Assembly (NCBI GenBank): GCA_033065855.1
Contig: JAVXUO010002643.1
Coordinates: 186,001-250,000, forward strand
DNA from: Escallonia rubra
Taxonomy: Eukaryota; Streptophyta; Magnoliopsida; Escalloniales; Escalloniaceae
Direction of reading: 5' to 3'
Length of the DNA stretch: 64,000 nt
Shown: piece after piece, positions 1-12,164 of the stretch
How positions within the stretch are numbered: the stretch's first letter is position 1
Layout of the letters: every line of letters begins with the position of its first letter
Notes under the pieces: model-generated
The model's database searches: none
What the model saw: only the letters and a program-made list of their open reading frames with translations
Told to the model about the DNA's origin: nothing
Program-made: the position numbers and the translations under genes

Positions 1-2083
1 TCAAATTGTGCATCCTTGAAAATGCAGAAGTGTGTAAGTCGAGTTGATCTGAATTGGCAAATGATTTAACGAAGGCAGAACTCATCGGAAGCCAAGAAAG
101 ACATCCTAAATGACTTTGCTCTAATGAATTGCCTTCTATGAGTAATTTTGATTTGTCAACGAAATCTTCCCGACAGCATCTCCCTGGTGTTTCAACTGAA
201 ATACTTTCCTTCGGTTCCTGTATGTTGAGGATTAGGCCTTCAATTGTCTCCATACCCTAATCGAAAGAGAGGGATAATTAATTCAAGGATACACCAACCA
301 ATACCATAGAAGTGGACATAAGATAAATGATCCTTACAGTTTTCTCACGAAGTACAGTGAATGTCTCCTTTTGCCAGAGTCTGCTACGCTTTCCAGGTTC
401 CTTAGTTGATTCCTGCCTTACAACTTCTCTTCCCATGTCTTGAATGACGTGGTGCATCTTGAGTTTGTTATCATATTTGCCAACTTTTAGGAGACATCTA
501 TCAATTAGATTATGAATCCCAATTGTTGTAAAGAAACCACACCCATCTAATATTGTACTCGCCCAATCTTTGTCCTTGCCGACAAAAAAACAAGCGATAT
601 CGAGAAATAAGTTTCTGTCATGGTCATCTTGCAAAGAATCGTAGCTTATTTTAAGCTTTTTTAGGATTTGGCCTTCAGAAATTGCTTCCAATTTCTCTAA
701 AGCACTTCTCCATTCAGATTTAGTTTTCCCTGACAGAGAAGAACCCAAAATTTGAAGAGCTAAAGGTAGTCCATCGCAGTAATCCACCACTCGTTTCGAG
801 TAATCGATGTAGTCTTCATTGGGATGGTCTTGTCCAAAGGCATACCAACTAAAAAGCTCAAGTGACTCCATATCATCCATTCCACTAACTTCATGCACCG
901 TATGAACTTCAGAAGCCTTTAGTAACTGCTTCCGCCTAGTTGTTATGATGATCTTACTTCCCGGATATAACGAATCTCGCATTCCAAGCACTGCATCTAA
1001 TTGGTCCACCTGATCAACATCATCCAGAACAACAAGAACTTTTCTACCGCATAGAGCTTCTTTAATCCTAACAATCCCTTGCTCAACGTTAAAAATCTTC
1101 TCCTTTTTCCCCTTCAAGATATCCGAAAGAAGTTGTCTTTGTAACCGTAATAAACCAGTGGGTTGTCCTGATGCTTCTCTGACACCTGCAAGGAAGCTAC
1201 TACCTTGGAATCTTTCAGAGTTTAAGTTGTATAGGCACTTAGCAATGGTCGTCTTTCCTATGCCACCTATCCCGCATATTGCTGCAATTCCAACATCATT
1301 TGATCCATCTAGTAACCAAGAATTTATGTTTTCTACACGCTGATCTAAGCCAATTGGGTGAGGAGCAACACTCAACACAGGGCGCTTCAGTTTGTCCCCA
1401 ACGACCGTAAGAATTTTCTTGATAAATTCTGACTCGTGCCTAAAACCCGCGAAAGAGGTGGAAATATAGCATCAGTAAATTAAGACTAGTATGTTCAAGT
1501 GTAGAAACAACTCATGTAAGATAAACAAACACGTTATACTTTCAAGTCCCGGAATGACAATTGATAGAACTTACCCATCAGCTTCATTTTTCAAGACCAT
1601 GCCTTTCAGATCTGCAACTTGACGAAGTGCTGCCTTCCACCCTTCCACCCTTTTCGCCAACTCCATTCTTCTTTCATGGTCGCCTTCTGCCTCGACCTCA
1701 TTTTCGTACCTTAAAAACGCCTCTCCAAAACTACCCACTTGCTTCCTGACTTCAGACGGCTCAACATCATAAAAGACAGGAAAAACAGCATTTCCATGCG
1801 TCCTATTACACTCGAGGATCGTTACAAGTTCGTCGAGGCACCAAGTGGAAGTCGCGTAGTTTTTTGAAAAGACAACTATCGAGATTCTTGACTGTTTGAT
1901 GGCTTTCAGGAGTTCCGACTTGAGTTCCGTTGTAATCGCTATGGAATTGTCGTCTCTAAATGTTTGAATTCCCGCTTGTACCAGAGCGGCGTAGAGGTGA
2001 TCGGTGAAAGTTTTGCGGGTGTCTTCGCCTCTGAAACTCAAGAAGACATCATGAGCATAGGGAGAACCGGAGGTGGTCGCCAT
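1..2083 (-). CDS. TNL1: TIR-NBS-LRR disease-resistance protein, 5' exons (gene continues past the left edge)
   Basis: Likely intracellular immune receptor; the TIR domain of this family acts as an NADase and the NBS as a nucleotide switch. Exons read on the minus strand are 1575-2083 (TIR), 338-1439 (NBS) and 1-256 (start of the linker/LRR part), with GT/AG borders at 1574, 1440-1441, 337 and 257-258. The ATG at 2083 is followed by a TIR-1 motif (DVFLSFRGEDTRKTF), a TIR-2 block and the WCLDEL motif that carries the family's catalytic Glu. The NBS exon shows the P-loop GIGGIGKTT, kinase-2 VLVVLDDVD, RNBS-B GSKIIITTR, GLPLAL, FLDIACFF and an MHH (MHD-like) motif. No stop or frameshift was seen in these exons. 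TNL2 near 31-37 kb is a close, broken paralogue. Whether the missing 3' part is intact cannot be judged. Confidence 0.9.
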
Positions 2084-2146
2084 TGCACAAAGCTTAGGAA
2101 TTGGAGATGGACAGATCGAACGGAGCGAGTAGGAGGCGGATCCACT

Positions 2147-2192
2147 GCTGTAACTAGGGTTACAGCATAGATGCTGTAACTCTAGTTACAGC
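2147..2192. repeat. Double-palindrome (hairpin-forming) sequence upstream of TNL1
   Basis: Two 20-bp near-palindromes (2147-2166 and 2173-2192), each with GCTGTAAC and GTTACAGC arms, are separated by 6 bp and are nearly reverse complements of each other. The block can fold either as two small hairpins or as one long one. It lies 64 bp upstream of the TNL1 ATG and is not found at the matching place in TNL2. It may be a tiny MITE or a regulatory hairpin. Confidence 0.7.
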
Positions 2193-2999
2193 CATCCGAT
2201 TAAATCCGACGCACCACATGCCGCCACGTCATCAAAACAAAAATTCTCACACTTTGGACTCAACGGCTCGGCAGACTAACTCTCAGACGGCAACACCTTT
2301 GGGCTCCGACACGGCATCATCTGTATGTTTTGTTTCCGTTATTTCTGGAGAAGAGAGATTCTGAAATTAAATAAGAAAGAAGTCCAATAAGGAGGAGAAG
2401 AACTCATGTACATGATCCACAAAGGGGACATGATTATAACCTGCAATCTTCAGGTTGGAGTGCGGATTGATTCTTGGTTGGTGCGATTCAGTGAGGATAG
2501 GTTTCCATGGAAACACCCATGAAATTTTGATTGATTCACTCACCTGAATCTTGTTTAGATGGATTTCAAGAAAGATTGGATTCTAGAAAGAAGATCAGGG
2601 AGCTTTCTTTGGAATATTTGCCAGATTTTGACAACGGAATGGTGCCCTTCGTCAGCCTCCAGACAAAATTTGCTAAATGATAAAAAAAAAAACTACGTGA
2701 TTTAAGTGAACTCAATGAGACAAAATCATTAGTCCTTTTCTAGAAGAAAAGTATTGCTTTATATTCTTGCATCTCACTGTATGCGAACGCTTTGACAATT
2801 AACACTCTATGCGAACGCTTTGACAATTAACAAAAAAAATTTCAAACATAATCGATACACATAATTAAAGTACATAAAAGGAAATAAATTCACCATTTAA
2901 ATGGAGACTAAGAGGGAAGGAGCAATAAAAATATTGACAATTGGATATTTGCACAGAATGGTCGGAACAATATTTACGATGACATCGATTAACGATGAC
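2193..2999. other. Upstream intergenic region of TNL1
   Basis: No gene was recognised. It should hold the TNL1 promoter, but no element was identified with confidence. A 24-bp sequence starting TATGCGAACGC occurs twice in direct tandem (2780-2803 and 2808-2831). Confidence 0.5.
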
Positions 3000-5192
3000 A
3001 TTGAATAACTTGTTCCTCATTTGAATTTATTTTATAATGAGGTTCTCTTCCTTTAACAGCAGTACTGATTTCCTAATTCATAGACAATTATTGAAGTTAA
3101 TCCCTTGTCCTGCTTGGACTGGGCATAGGTGTGGTCTGGACCAAAATTTTAATTTTAAGTTTTTCGTTAAAACTTCATTTTTCGTATATGTTATTTTAGG
3201 CAAACTTTCCATTCTTTAATTGTCTCTTATTGAGATTTTCTATCCATTATAAATCTCAACTACATTATTCATCTCTGAATCTGGTCCTTAATTATGATCT
3301 TAGCATTGACCATCTAGGTTTGGTCCTCCTCTGCTACAGTAAAAACAGATCTTGTCCAATATTTTTTACGCACAAAAAGGCCTTCTCTCTCTCTCTCTCT
3401 CTCTCTCAGTTTTTTTGTCAATATACTTCTGGTTCAGGCAATCTATGTTAGCAATTCGATAGCGAACAGACTTTGGCTCATACCCGGGTTGTGAGAATCT
3501 TCCTTCAACCCCGTGTATAGTGACAATTAATAGTCGCTAAATATTTCTAATGACTTTTCTTCTAGCACTATCAGTGACAATTATTAGCAGCACTTTTTAG
3601 CGTCACTAAATAAATGTCACTATAAACATTTAGAGATGATCGATTGTTGCTATATAGGGGGTAGGAGGAAGATTCGTCCAACTGAGGTAGCAGCCCAATT
3701 TTTTCCTTCGATAGCTTCTTCTACAAGGACATACTCAAAGCTTAGCCGTCGATTTATAGGAGGTGGTCGTCGTGTAGCGCATCTGCATCAAAGGTTACGA
3801 CCTAGTGGAGGCGAAATCACCTTTTGGGACATGACCACTATTATGCCTCAGCTCTTCTAAACCAATAAGTCATTTCAAATATTAACGGCCTGCCTAATCA
3901 TTTTTATATTCAGTTTATGCTTTATTAAATTGAGCATGTTAGCCCTCATTTTTCCAACCATCTAAAATGTGAATTCTAGGCTCGTTTATTAATCACGATA
4001 CCTGATTGGTCAAAGTTTGATTGCTTTGATGCTCATAACTCCTAACATTGGTCAAAAGACTTACAGTTTCTATCTCAATCACTTGATTTAGAGTATGTGC
4101 TTTATTCAACTGAAGTTCCAATGCTTGGCAAGTCTATTTACTTCTAAGATTGCGTCTTCTGAAAATTCTAGTTCATCTTAACAAGTTTTTGCACTAAAAG
4201 ATATTGACAACGATAATTGTTTATGCCGTCGTTACATTCTGCGTTATCTTTCCAATTATTTGTTTTAAATTTATCACTGTTTATGAAAGTGCTAAAGAAG
4301 TATGGGAGGTTGTAAAGGCCGAATTATCTTGTTTGGCGTTCTACTCTGAAAACAACTTAGTCTGAAATTTACCGATTTTAAATTCTGGATAGGAACACTA
4401 GGATTTCACCATGTAAGACCTGATTGCGCTTATCAACATAAGACACTAAAGTCTTAAAAAGAACAAGTCCAGTCACTGCAAGTTTGCTTCTAAGGCTAAT
4501 CCAATTGAGCAAAGGCCTCAAGACAGGCATCTAAAATCATTACTAGAACCAGCATCATACCAACAGGAGAAAGCAAAAAGGGCATGCTTTAGACAGGAAA
4601 GATCTTAGGTTCTGAAGCCCCAGTAAAATCCAAAAAGCTATCAATAGCCTTTGTGTTTTTTTTTTTTTTTTTGTTTTGGGAAAAGTTATACACCTTGTTA
4701 GTGGATGCAGGTCCTGCAAGGGCAAGAGGGCCAACAATAAGGGAGGGGCAACCATCACCCAAGGCGTCAAGCTCATTTGGCTGAGAGAAATGTTCTCATA
4801 GCTGCAGTTGTCTCATAGTTGACAATAGGTTCGAATAAGTGGTGGACATTGGGCCACTAGGCATATTTTTGTGAAAAGTATATCTTCCTCAACTACGAGA
4901 AGGTGGGTGAGGAAAACAACATCTTCATGGGAAACTCTTCTGCTGCCAGGGTTTTGGGGATCAAGAATTAACTAAACTTACCTCCAAAAAATCTATCGCC
5001 CTTTAATCCATTCTTCATGTTCCAGACACCAGTAAAAACCTCGGTCTGAATCCTTCTTGAACAAGCTGGAGTCAAAGTGGTCCTTGGATCTGATATACTT
5101 TTTCTTACTCATTATGGGTTATTTGTTGAGAAATGTTTTGTAATTGGGGTATTGGGTGCTTGATGCTTATGTTGAAATGAATAACAATGTTT
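3000..5192 (+). pseudogene. Old Copia retrotransposon remnant, left part
   Basis: Decayed sequence with scattered Copia pieces on the plus strand. Gag-like text lies near 4200-4340 and a protease-region piece near 4840-5160 resembles the ENLFMGNSS region of the young Copia at 60 kb, with stops and frameshifts throughout. The segment 3030-3900 has a clear paralogue at 56790-57330, also followed by Copia gag and protease pieces. Its continuation (GAG-pre-integrase) appears at 21071-21235, on the other side of the Copia inserted at 5198. The stretch 3480-3640 is absent from the paralogue and is probably a small insertion with repeated GTCACTAA-type motifs. A (CT)n run lies at about 3381-3408. 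Confidence 0.6.
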
Positions 5193-5197
5193 CTTCC

Positions 5198-5653
5198 TGT
5201 TAAAGGATACACTAGATTCCGCACCAAGCATTAAAGAAGAGAATCGAAAAATAATAACAGAAAATAGAGGCACACAAGATTTACGTGGCTCGCCGAAGCC
5301 TACTCCACGGTGGTAGTAGCGATTTTACTATGTTTGTCACTGGAGATTACAGACCTTTGTCTCTCTCTACAAACCCTCTCAAAGATTGGCTCTTCTCTCT
5401 TGTCCTACTCAAAGAAGGACTCTTCTCTCTTTGACCTAGTCAAAGAAGGACTCTTCCTCTTTTTTTTTTCTTGTATGACCTTGAAACACAATACAAGACA
5501 ATACATATATACTTAGAGATAAGTAGTGAATTTCTCTAAATAACCAATGTGGGACAAGACTTGTATACTTATAGTCAAGTTGTAACCTTCTCTGAATGAC
5601 CGATGTGGGACACCCACACATTCTAGGTTTTTTATCCAAGACATATTATCACA
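5198..5653 (-). repeat. Copia-1 3' LTR
   Basis: 456-bp LTR starting TGTTAAAG and ending TATTATCACA. It aligns end to end with 20610-21065. As the element is on the minus strand, this is the downstream LTR. Confidence 0.92.
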
Positions 5654-5699
5654 AATCTCCACATTGGCTTGGATAAAACATGCCACAAACAATATGAAA

Positions 5700-7870
5700 A
5701 TATCATCTATTGCTACCACACCTGCCCCCTAGGGCTGCACCTTTAATACTGCTGATACTGATCAAATCTAAGCAGTGCTTAAACTTGATCTCTGGAATAT
5801 GCTTTGTCATCATGTCCGCTAGATTTTCATCTGTGGAAATCTTCTCTACCATAACAGTACCCTGAGAAACCACATCCCCGAATAAAATGAAACCTAACAT
5901 CAATGTGCTTAGTCCGCTCATGGAACATCTTATTTTTGGTCAGATATATGGCACTTTGGCTGTCGCAGTAAACAGTGCTAGACTCCTGCTTCAAACCCAA
6001 ATCACCAACCAATTCCTTCAACCAACTAGCTTTCTTCACTGCTTCGATCACTGTTATATACTCAGCTTCTGTGGTAGACAAGGCAACAATAGTCTGAAGA
6101 GTAGCCTTCTAACTTATCACACAGCTCCAAAAAGTGAAGACATAACTTGTCAAAGATCTCCTCCTATCCAAATCTCCAGCGTAGTCTGAATCCACATATC
6201 CAACAACTCTACCATTTGCATCATTGCCCCGATGGTAGACTAAACCAGTCTCTGCAGTACCTCTCAGGTATCGAAGTATCCACTTCACTGCCTACCAATG
6301 AGCTTTCCCAGGATTACCCATGTACCTGCTAACCACACTGACTGCGTGAGAAATATCCGGTCTCGTACAAACCATAGCATACATGAGACTAAACCTGGCA
6401 ATTTTTTGACCGTACCCGCGGGTCTACCCGTACCCGTCCAAACACCCCGGGTACGGGTACGTATATGAGAGACCCGCTGAAATCAGACCCGAACCTGATC
6501 CGAACCGTAATTTCCGGGTCGGATACCGGGTTACCCGGAATTCATGCCTATTTAAAGAAAAAAATTTGTGCCCTAGATTCAGTTTTCATCTCTCTTCCCA
6601 CTTACTCACCTCTCAGACCCTTCTCTCTCACTCTCACGCCGCGCCATTCCTCTCTTCTACTGACGTCGCCCCTTTCCCTCGAGATCTACCGCCATCACTT
6701 TCTTCTCCCTTACCCTAACAACTAACAAGTACACCGCCGACCGCCACCTATATGCGCCACTTCAGCCCTCTCACAGATCCGCGCCACCTCACAGATCTGC
6801 GCCGCCGATCCGACGCGAGCCACCGCCGATCTGAAGCTCGTATCACCACCGCCGATCTGATGCTCGCCACCGCCGTTCGACACGATTCTGCGAGAACATG
6901 AGATTTCATTTTCATTTTTTATGCATATGTGAATGTGATGTAGCCATAGGAAATTTAGTTGTTTTTTTTTCTTTCCGATAGAAGTTGTAGTTATTGTACA
7001 TAAGATTGTTGGTAGGAAATGGGATTGTAAAATTTTAGTTTGCTTTATTTTGGATTGTGGGTGGAGGAAAAAAGTTGCCCTAACTAGTTGGTATAAAATA
7101 GTAATTTAATTATGTTTATCAAAAAATTAATAATTTAATTGTTTTACCCGCGGGTAATACCCTACCCGCAAGGGTAGGGTACGGATCCAGTAAAATTCAA
7201 CCCGAAAAAACTCGGGTAAATTATACCCGGCCCGTTTTTATCCGGACCCGATCGGATTTTACCCGTACCCTGCGGATATACCCGTTTGCCAGGTCTACAT
7301 GAGACTGCCCACTGCATTAGCATATGGAACACATGCCATGTGTTCCACTTTCTCTTGGGTCTGTGGGGAATCAGCTGCTGAAAGCTTAAAGTGTGTTGCC
7401 AAAGGAATAGTCACAGGTTTGGAGTTTTCCATACCAAAGCATTGCAGTACTTGCTCAATGTACTTTTTCTGGGACAAGCACAAAATTCCTGCAGATCGAT
7501 CCTTTTGAATCTCTAACCCTAATATCCTATTTGCTGCACCCAAGTCTTTTGCTTCAAATTCCCTTTTCAACTGTTCTTTCAAGCCATTGACATTTGACAT
7601 CAATTTTGCAGCAATCAACATATCATCAACCTACAACAACAAGTATGTATGAGAACCATTCGCGAGCCTCTGGTGAAACACACAACTGTCATAGGCACTC
7701 CTGGTGTAACCTCTCTCTGCCATGAAAGTGTCGAACCACTTATTATACCACTGCCTTGGAGATTGCTTTAATCCATACAAGAATTTCTTCAACAAGCAAA
7801 CATGATCTTCCTTACCTTGGATCACGAACCCTTCTGGTTGACGCATGAATATCTGCTCCTCCAACTCACC
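5700..7870 (-). pseudogene. Copia-1 reverse transcriptase/RNase H, broken
   Basis: RNase H pieces (STTEAEYI, YCDSQSAIYL, RTKHIDVRFHFIR) occur at about 5830-6190 and RT pieces (LYGLKQSPRQW, DDMLIAAK, KPVTIPLA) at 7300-7870. The Tyr codon of the YVDD catalytic motif is replaced by TAG (7631-7633), which by itself kills the enzyme. A hAT element at 6390-7297 splits the RT, and further frameshifts exist. It is non-functional. Confidence 0.9.
6390..7297. mobile_element. Non-autonomous hAT element inside Copia-1 RT
   Basis: A 908-bp insert with terminal repeats TAAACCTGGCAA (left) and, as reverse complement, TAGACCTGGCAA (right). A perfect 8-bp TSD CATGAGAC lies at 6382-6389 and 7298-7305. Both subterminal regions are packed with CGGGTA/TACCCG motifs, a likely set of transposase-binding sites. 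No transposase ORF is present; the interior is C-rich with many CGCC and CCGATCT repeats around 6730-6880. The 8-bp TSD assigns it to the hAT superfamily. Confidence 0.9.
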
Positions 7871-9265
7871 GACTCTAAGTCATATAGAGCAACCATAGCA
7901 AACAACACTCTTATCGAAGTATGTTTTACTACAGGAGAAAATATTTCATTGTAATCAATACCTTCTCTTGAGTAAAACCCTTAACTACCAAGAGGCTTTA
8001 AACCTAGCATCTTCCGTTCCAGGAATTCCCTCATTCTTCTTGTAGACCTATTTGCATCCAACAATCTTCTAGCCCACATGTGGTTTCACCAATTCCCACG
8101 TTTGATTCTTGTAAAGAGATTTCATCTCCTCACTCATAGCAACTATCCATGCGTTGATTCCATGCTCTTGATGGCCTATTTGTATGTAGCAGGCTCTTCA
8201 ACCTCAATACTCTCTATCACACTAAGAGCATAAGCAATCATATCCGCATATCCATACTTCTGAGGAGGTCGAATTTCTCTTCTCGGTCTGTTTCTGGCAA
8301 TGTAATAATGTTGTTCCTGAGGTTCTTCATTCTCCTCGGTAGAATGAGAACCATCTTCCTTATCTGTAGGAATTATAAGCAAAGAATCTGGAGCTCGAAC
8401 CTCTAGCTCTACCTTCTCCCTGACACCGTGGTCTTTCCCTGCATTAATTAACTCTCTCTTCTTCGAAAGCATCGAAGACTCATCGAAGGTCACATCTGTG
8501 CTAATTAAGAACTTGGATGACTCAGAATCAGGGTACCATAACCGGTACCCTTTTATCCCATTTGCATAGCCTAAGAAAATGCACTTCTTTGCTCTCGGCT
8601 CAAGTTTACCATCATTAACATGAGCATAAGCAAGACAACCAAATATCCTCAAATTTTCATAATTAGCATGCTTACCAGACCAAACTTCTGTAGGAGTCTT
8701 GCAATCAATTGCAGTCGATGGAGACCTATTTACCAAATATGCAGCTGTGTTAACTGTTTCTGTCCAAAATTCCTTCGATAACCCGTCATTTGAAAGCATA
8801 CATCGAGCCCTCTCAAAGAGAATCATCTTCATCTGTTCTGCAACCCCATTCTGCTGTGGCGTTTTTCTAACATTTGGATGCCTCACTATGCCTTCATTCT
8901 TGCAGAACTCTATAAACTCATCACAGCAGAATTTCATGCCATTGTCAGTCCTCAAACATTTAATTTCTTTGTCGGTCGGCTTTTCAATCATCATCTTAAA
9001 CTGCTTCCACTGAACAAAGACATCACTCTTCTTTTTCAGAATATTACACCCAGACCTTTCTTGAGAAGTCATCAATAAAGGTCAACATATATCTGCCACC
9101 ACCCTTAGAAGGAACCGTAGAAGGACCCCAGAGATCTGAATGAATATAATCCACTGTACCTTTGGTGGTATGAACAGCCTGACTGAATTTCACTCTGCAC
9201 TGCTTCCTGAAGACATAATGCTCAGAAAAATCTAGCTTCCCGATTTTCTTACTTCCTAACAAACC
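7871..9265 (-). pseudogene. Copia-1 integrase region, broken
   Basis: The integrase core is readable on the minus strand between about 8176 and 9262. It shows LDFSEHYVFRKQCRVKF, IHSDLWGP, FIDDFSRKVWV, then LRTDNGMKF, NGVAEQMK and the FGCLAYAHV segment. Frameshifts separate the part ending at 9044 from the part starting at 9075, and degenerate linker sequence (7871-8175) joins it to the RT. Confidence 0.85.
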
Positions 9266-9389
9266 TTATTTGCTCAGCACATCTATACCCCTCTCAATCA
9301 TATGCCCAAGACGCATATGCCAAAGCTTGGTACTGTCAGAATCTATATCAGAAGATGAAGTTGTTGCTGCTGCTCCTGTAACTGTGCTA

Positions 9390-10193
9390 CCCTACAACAA
9401 ATAGAGACTATTTTGTCTCAACAACCCATTCATCACAATAAGAGCACCCTTAATTATCCTCATAACTTCACATGTACCTTGATAGCTACAGCCATTGGAG
9501 TCAAGCATACCCAAAGAAATCAGATTAGTCCTCAGCTCTGGAACGTACCTGACACCAGTCAAAGTTCTCACACTACCATCATGCATCCTAATCTGAATTG
9601 AATCTATCCCAACCATTTTACATGCGACATCGTTTTTCATAAGAACTTTACCACCATCAAATAAGCGATAAGTGGCAAACCAATCTGTATTGGGACATAT
9701 ATGATAGGAGCAACTCGTACCAAGAATCCACCCTCCATCTGAGAAACTGATAGTAACAGAGAACATCCGCACCATCATAATTATCTTTTATTACTCCAAC
9801 ATCAGCCATCTTGGAATTATTATTTTTCTTCCCTTTACACTTAGGACAATCATTTATATAATGCTCTTCGTTGTGATAATAATAGCACTTCAATTTTCTG
9901 GCCTTTGACTGAGACCTCGATCTTCCTTCATTTTTAGACCCAGCATGGTCAGTATTTCTACCTCGAGCCATCAGACCATCACCATGTTCCTTTCTCCTAT
10001 TTTTTGAAACCTTCTTCCTTAATTCCCGAGAATTTATCACAGCCTCAACCTCCTCCATGGAGATACTGTCATTCCCATATAATAAGGTAGTAACAAGATG
10101 TTTGTATAACGGAGGTAAAAAACACAACAACAGTAAACCTTTATCCTAATCTTTTATCTTGATATCAATATTTTGCTGGTCTAATTTTACCTT
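9390..10193 (-). pseudogene. Copia-1 gag C-terminus and protease, broken
   Basis: Protease-region text (WILGTSCSYHICPN, then GVRYVPELRTNLISLG) occurs at 9392-9778. The usual D-S/T-G active-site triplet reads GTS here. The gag zinc knuckle (CYYYHNEEHYINDC) at about 9840-9880 lacks its second Cys. The gag reading frame is cut at 10193 by the CACTA transposon and resumes at 20180. Confidence 0.85.
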
Positions 10194-10196
10194 GTT

Positions 10197-10510
10197 CACT
10201 ACAAGAAAAGAGGGAATTAGCGACGGACTTTTAGCGACGGACAAAATTCCGTCTCTAAAAGTGTTTTCAGCGACGGAATACACCCGTCGGGTAAAGTCCG
10301 TCGGTAAAACTATTTAACGACGGAATAATTCCGTCCGTAAAAATAACCGTCGGTGAAAGTCGGGTTTTGCTGACGAACTTTTACCGACGGGTGTGTTCCG
10401 TCGGTAAAAATATTTAACAACGGAATAATTCCGTCGGTAAAAATACCTGTCGGTGAAAGTAGGGTTTTGCCGACGGACTTTTACCGACGGGTATTTTCCG
10501 TCGGTAAATG
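10197..10510. repeat. CACTA-1 5' terminal and subterminal repeats
   Basis: TIR CACTACAAGAAAA followed by about ten copies, in both orientations, of a GACGGA core with flanks such as TTTTACCGACGG or TTAGCGACGG. In En/Spm-type elements such subterminal repeats bind the element's own protein. Confidence 0.9.
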
Positions 10511-11266
10511 CCTTAAATAGATCAGATCCCCTTCTTCTTTTCTTTCTCCCGTTGCTCTCTCTCTCTCTCTCTCTCACCGGCGATTTATCCTCCGTCGCCA
10601 TCCCGGCAACCTAGCCCCCAACGGAATATATCCTGCCACCGCCTCCGACGCCGCCACTGCCGCCCATCTTCAAAACCGAAGGACCGCCACCACCACTGCT
10701 GCACCACCACCACAACCGCGCCGCCCATCTTCAAATCAGTCCAAGTATGTTACATCTAACCTTAATTCAAGCACTTTATATGCTTTCAAATGCAATTTTC
10801 CATCTATGCTAGGGTTCTAATTCTCGATTCCTACTATTGTGCTCTTAATTAACAAAATACCAATTCACAAGGAGCTAGATGATGTTAACTTAATTAACAA
10901 ATTTGGATGTGTGAAAGCATCACGATCCTCTTGTCTACTGCTTTTACTATTTTTCCCATCGAACATCACCATAGAGACCGATTGCCTCGTGCTAACAGTG
11001 ACAACTAATGATCTACATTTTGCCACCTCAGAACATGTTGTCATTGCAATCATATTCACGTTATGAAACAAGAAACGTTTGACAACAAGAAAAGCATTCT
11101 ATTGTCTTTAACCTAAATATCCCCATTTTTGCATGTGGTGACAAATTTGCAAAAGTATCTTATCCTACCTTACAAATTTGTATAATGAGCATCGCTAAAT
11201 ACGTTAAATCGAGTCACTGCAACTTCACCTAACAAGGCTTGGAGAAGTATTTGTTCTTTCTAACTG
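10511..11266. other. CACTA-1 leader, proximal part
   Basis: Contains a (CT)n run at about 10555-10575 and a CCGCCACC-rich stretch (10630-10730) that is also recognisable in copy 2 at about 47390-47520. No ORF of interest. The part after 10740 does not match copy 2. Confidence 0.6.
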
Positions 11267-11735
11267 CACCCTAAACCCTAAACCCTAAACCCTAAACCCT
11301 AAATCGAACCCTAAACCCTAAACCCTAAACCCTAAACCGAACCCTAAATTGAACTAATTGAACCCTAAATTGATTGCCCCAATCTAACCGAACCCTAATT
11401 GAACCCCAAATTGAACCCCAAATTGAACCCCCTAATCCAACCGAACCCTAAATTGAACTAATTGAACCCTAAATTGAATGCCTCAAATCAACCGAACCCT
11501 AAATTGAATCAATAGAACCCCCTAATTGAACCCTAAATTGAACTAATTGAATCCTAAATTTAATGCCTCAAATCAACCGAACCCTAAATTGAATCAATAG
11601 ACCCCCCTAATTGTACCTAAATTGAAGTAATTGAACCCTAAATTGAATGCCCTAATCGAACCGAACCCTAAATGAAACTAATTGAACCCTAAATTGAATG
11701 CCCTAATACAATCGAACCCTAAATTGAAATAATTC
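11267..11735. repeat. Telomere-like CCCTAAA array inside CACTA-1
   Basis: Near-perfect CCCTAAA repeats from 11267 to about 11335 grade into degenerate derivatives (CGAACCCTAAATTGAA units) up to about 11735. The array is internal to the transposon and is matched, reverse-complemented, at 45825-46440 in copy 2. Confidence 0.93.
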
Positions 11736-12164
11736 AAGCGCATCGGATATGTGAATTTTGAACAGTTTTTAAAAAATTTGAACATTGCTCATTTGTTTGA
11801 TAATTTTAGGTTGTTAATTGTGCGTTTTATAATTGTGATTATTGATCGATGATTTTAGGTTATTAGCTGTGCATTTGAAGTAATTGCGATTATGAATTGA
11901 TGATTTTAGGTTGTTAATTGATGATTTTAGATTGTTAATTGTGCATTGAGCATTTGAGATATTGAGATTATTGACGGAGGATGGGACCCAATTGGATTGA
12001 ATGTGTGATTTTTGTTAATTTTTATTGCATTGAGCATTTGAGAATTGAGAATTGAGATTGTTGACGGAGGATGGGACCCAATTGGATTGAGATACCTGTT
12101 AGTTAGCGCAGACACGGACACCACGTTGATCGACGGTGTCCGACATTTAGAAAACAAATTAACG
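11736..12164. other. CACTA-1 AT-rich repeat segment
   Basis: Contains repeats of a GATTTTAGGTTGTTAATTG type unit (11810-11945) and a duplicated segment including GACGGAGGATGGGACCC (11973 and 12063). No ORF. The same layout occurs in copy 2 (about 45440-45740). Confidence 0.6.

Noticed and set aside
5436-5719. Overlapping short minus-strand ORFs near 5.5 kb (and 20.8-21.1 kb)
   Set aside because: They lie in the LTRs of Copia-1 and appear twice because the LTRs are repeats.
11267-11735. Chromosome end (true telomere)
   Set aside because: The repeats are short, degenerate, flanked by transposon sequence on both sides and duplicated in a second CACTA copy.
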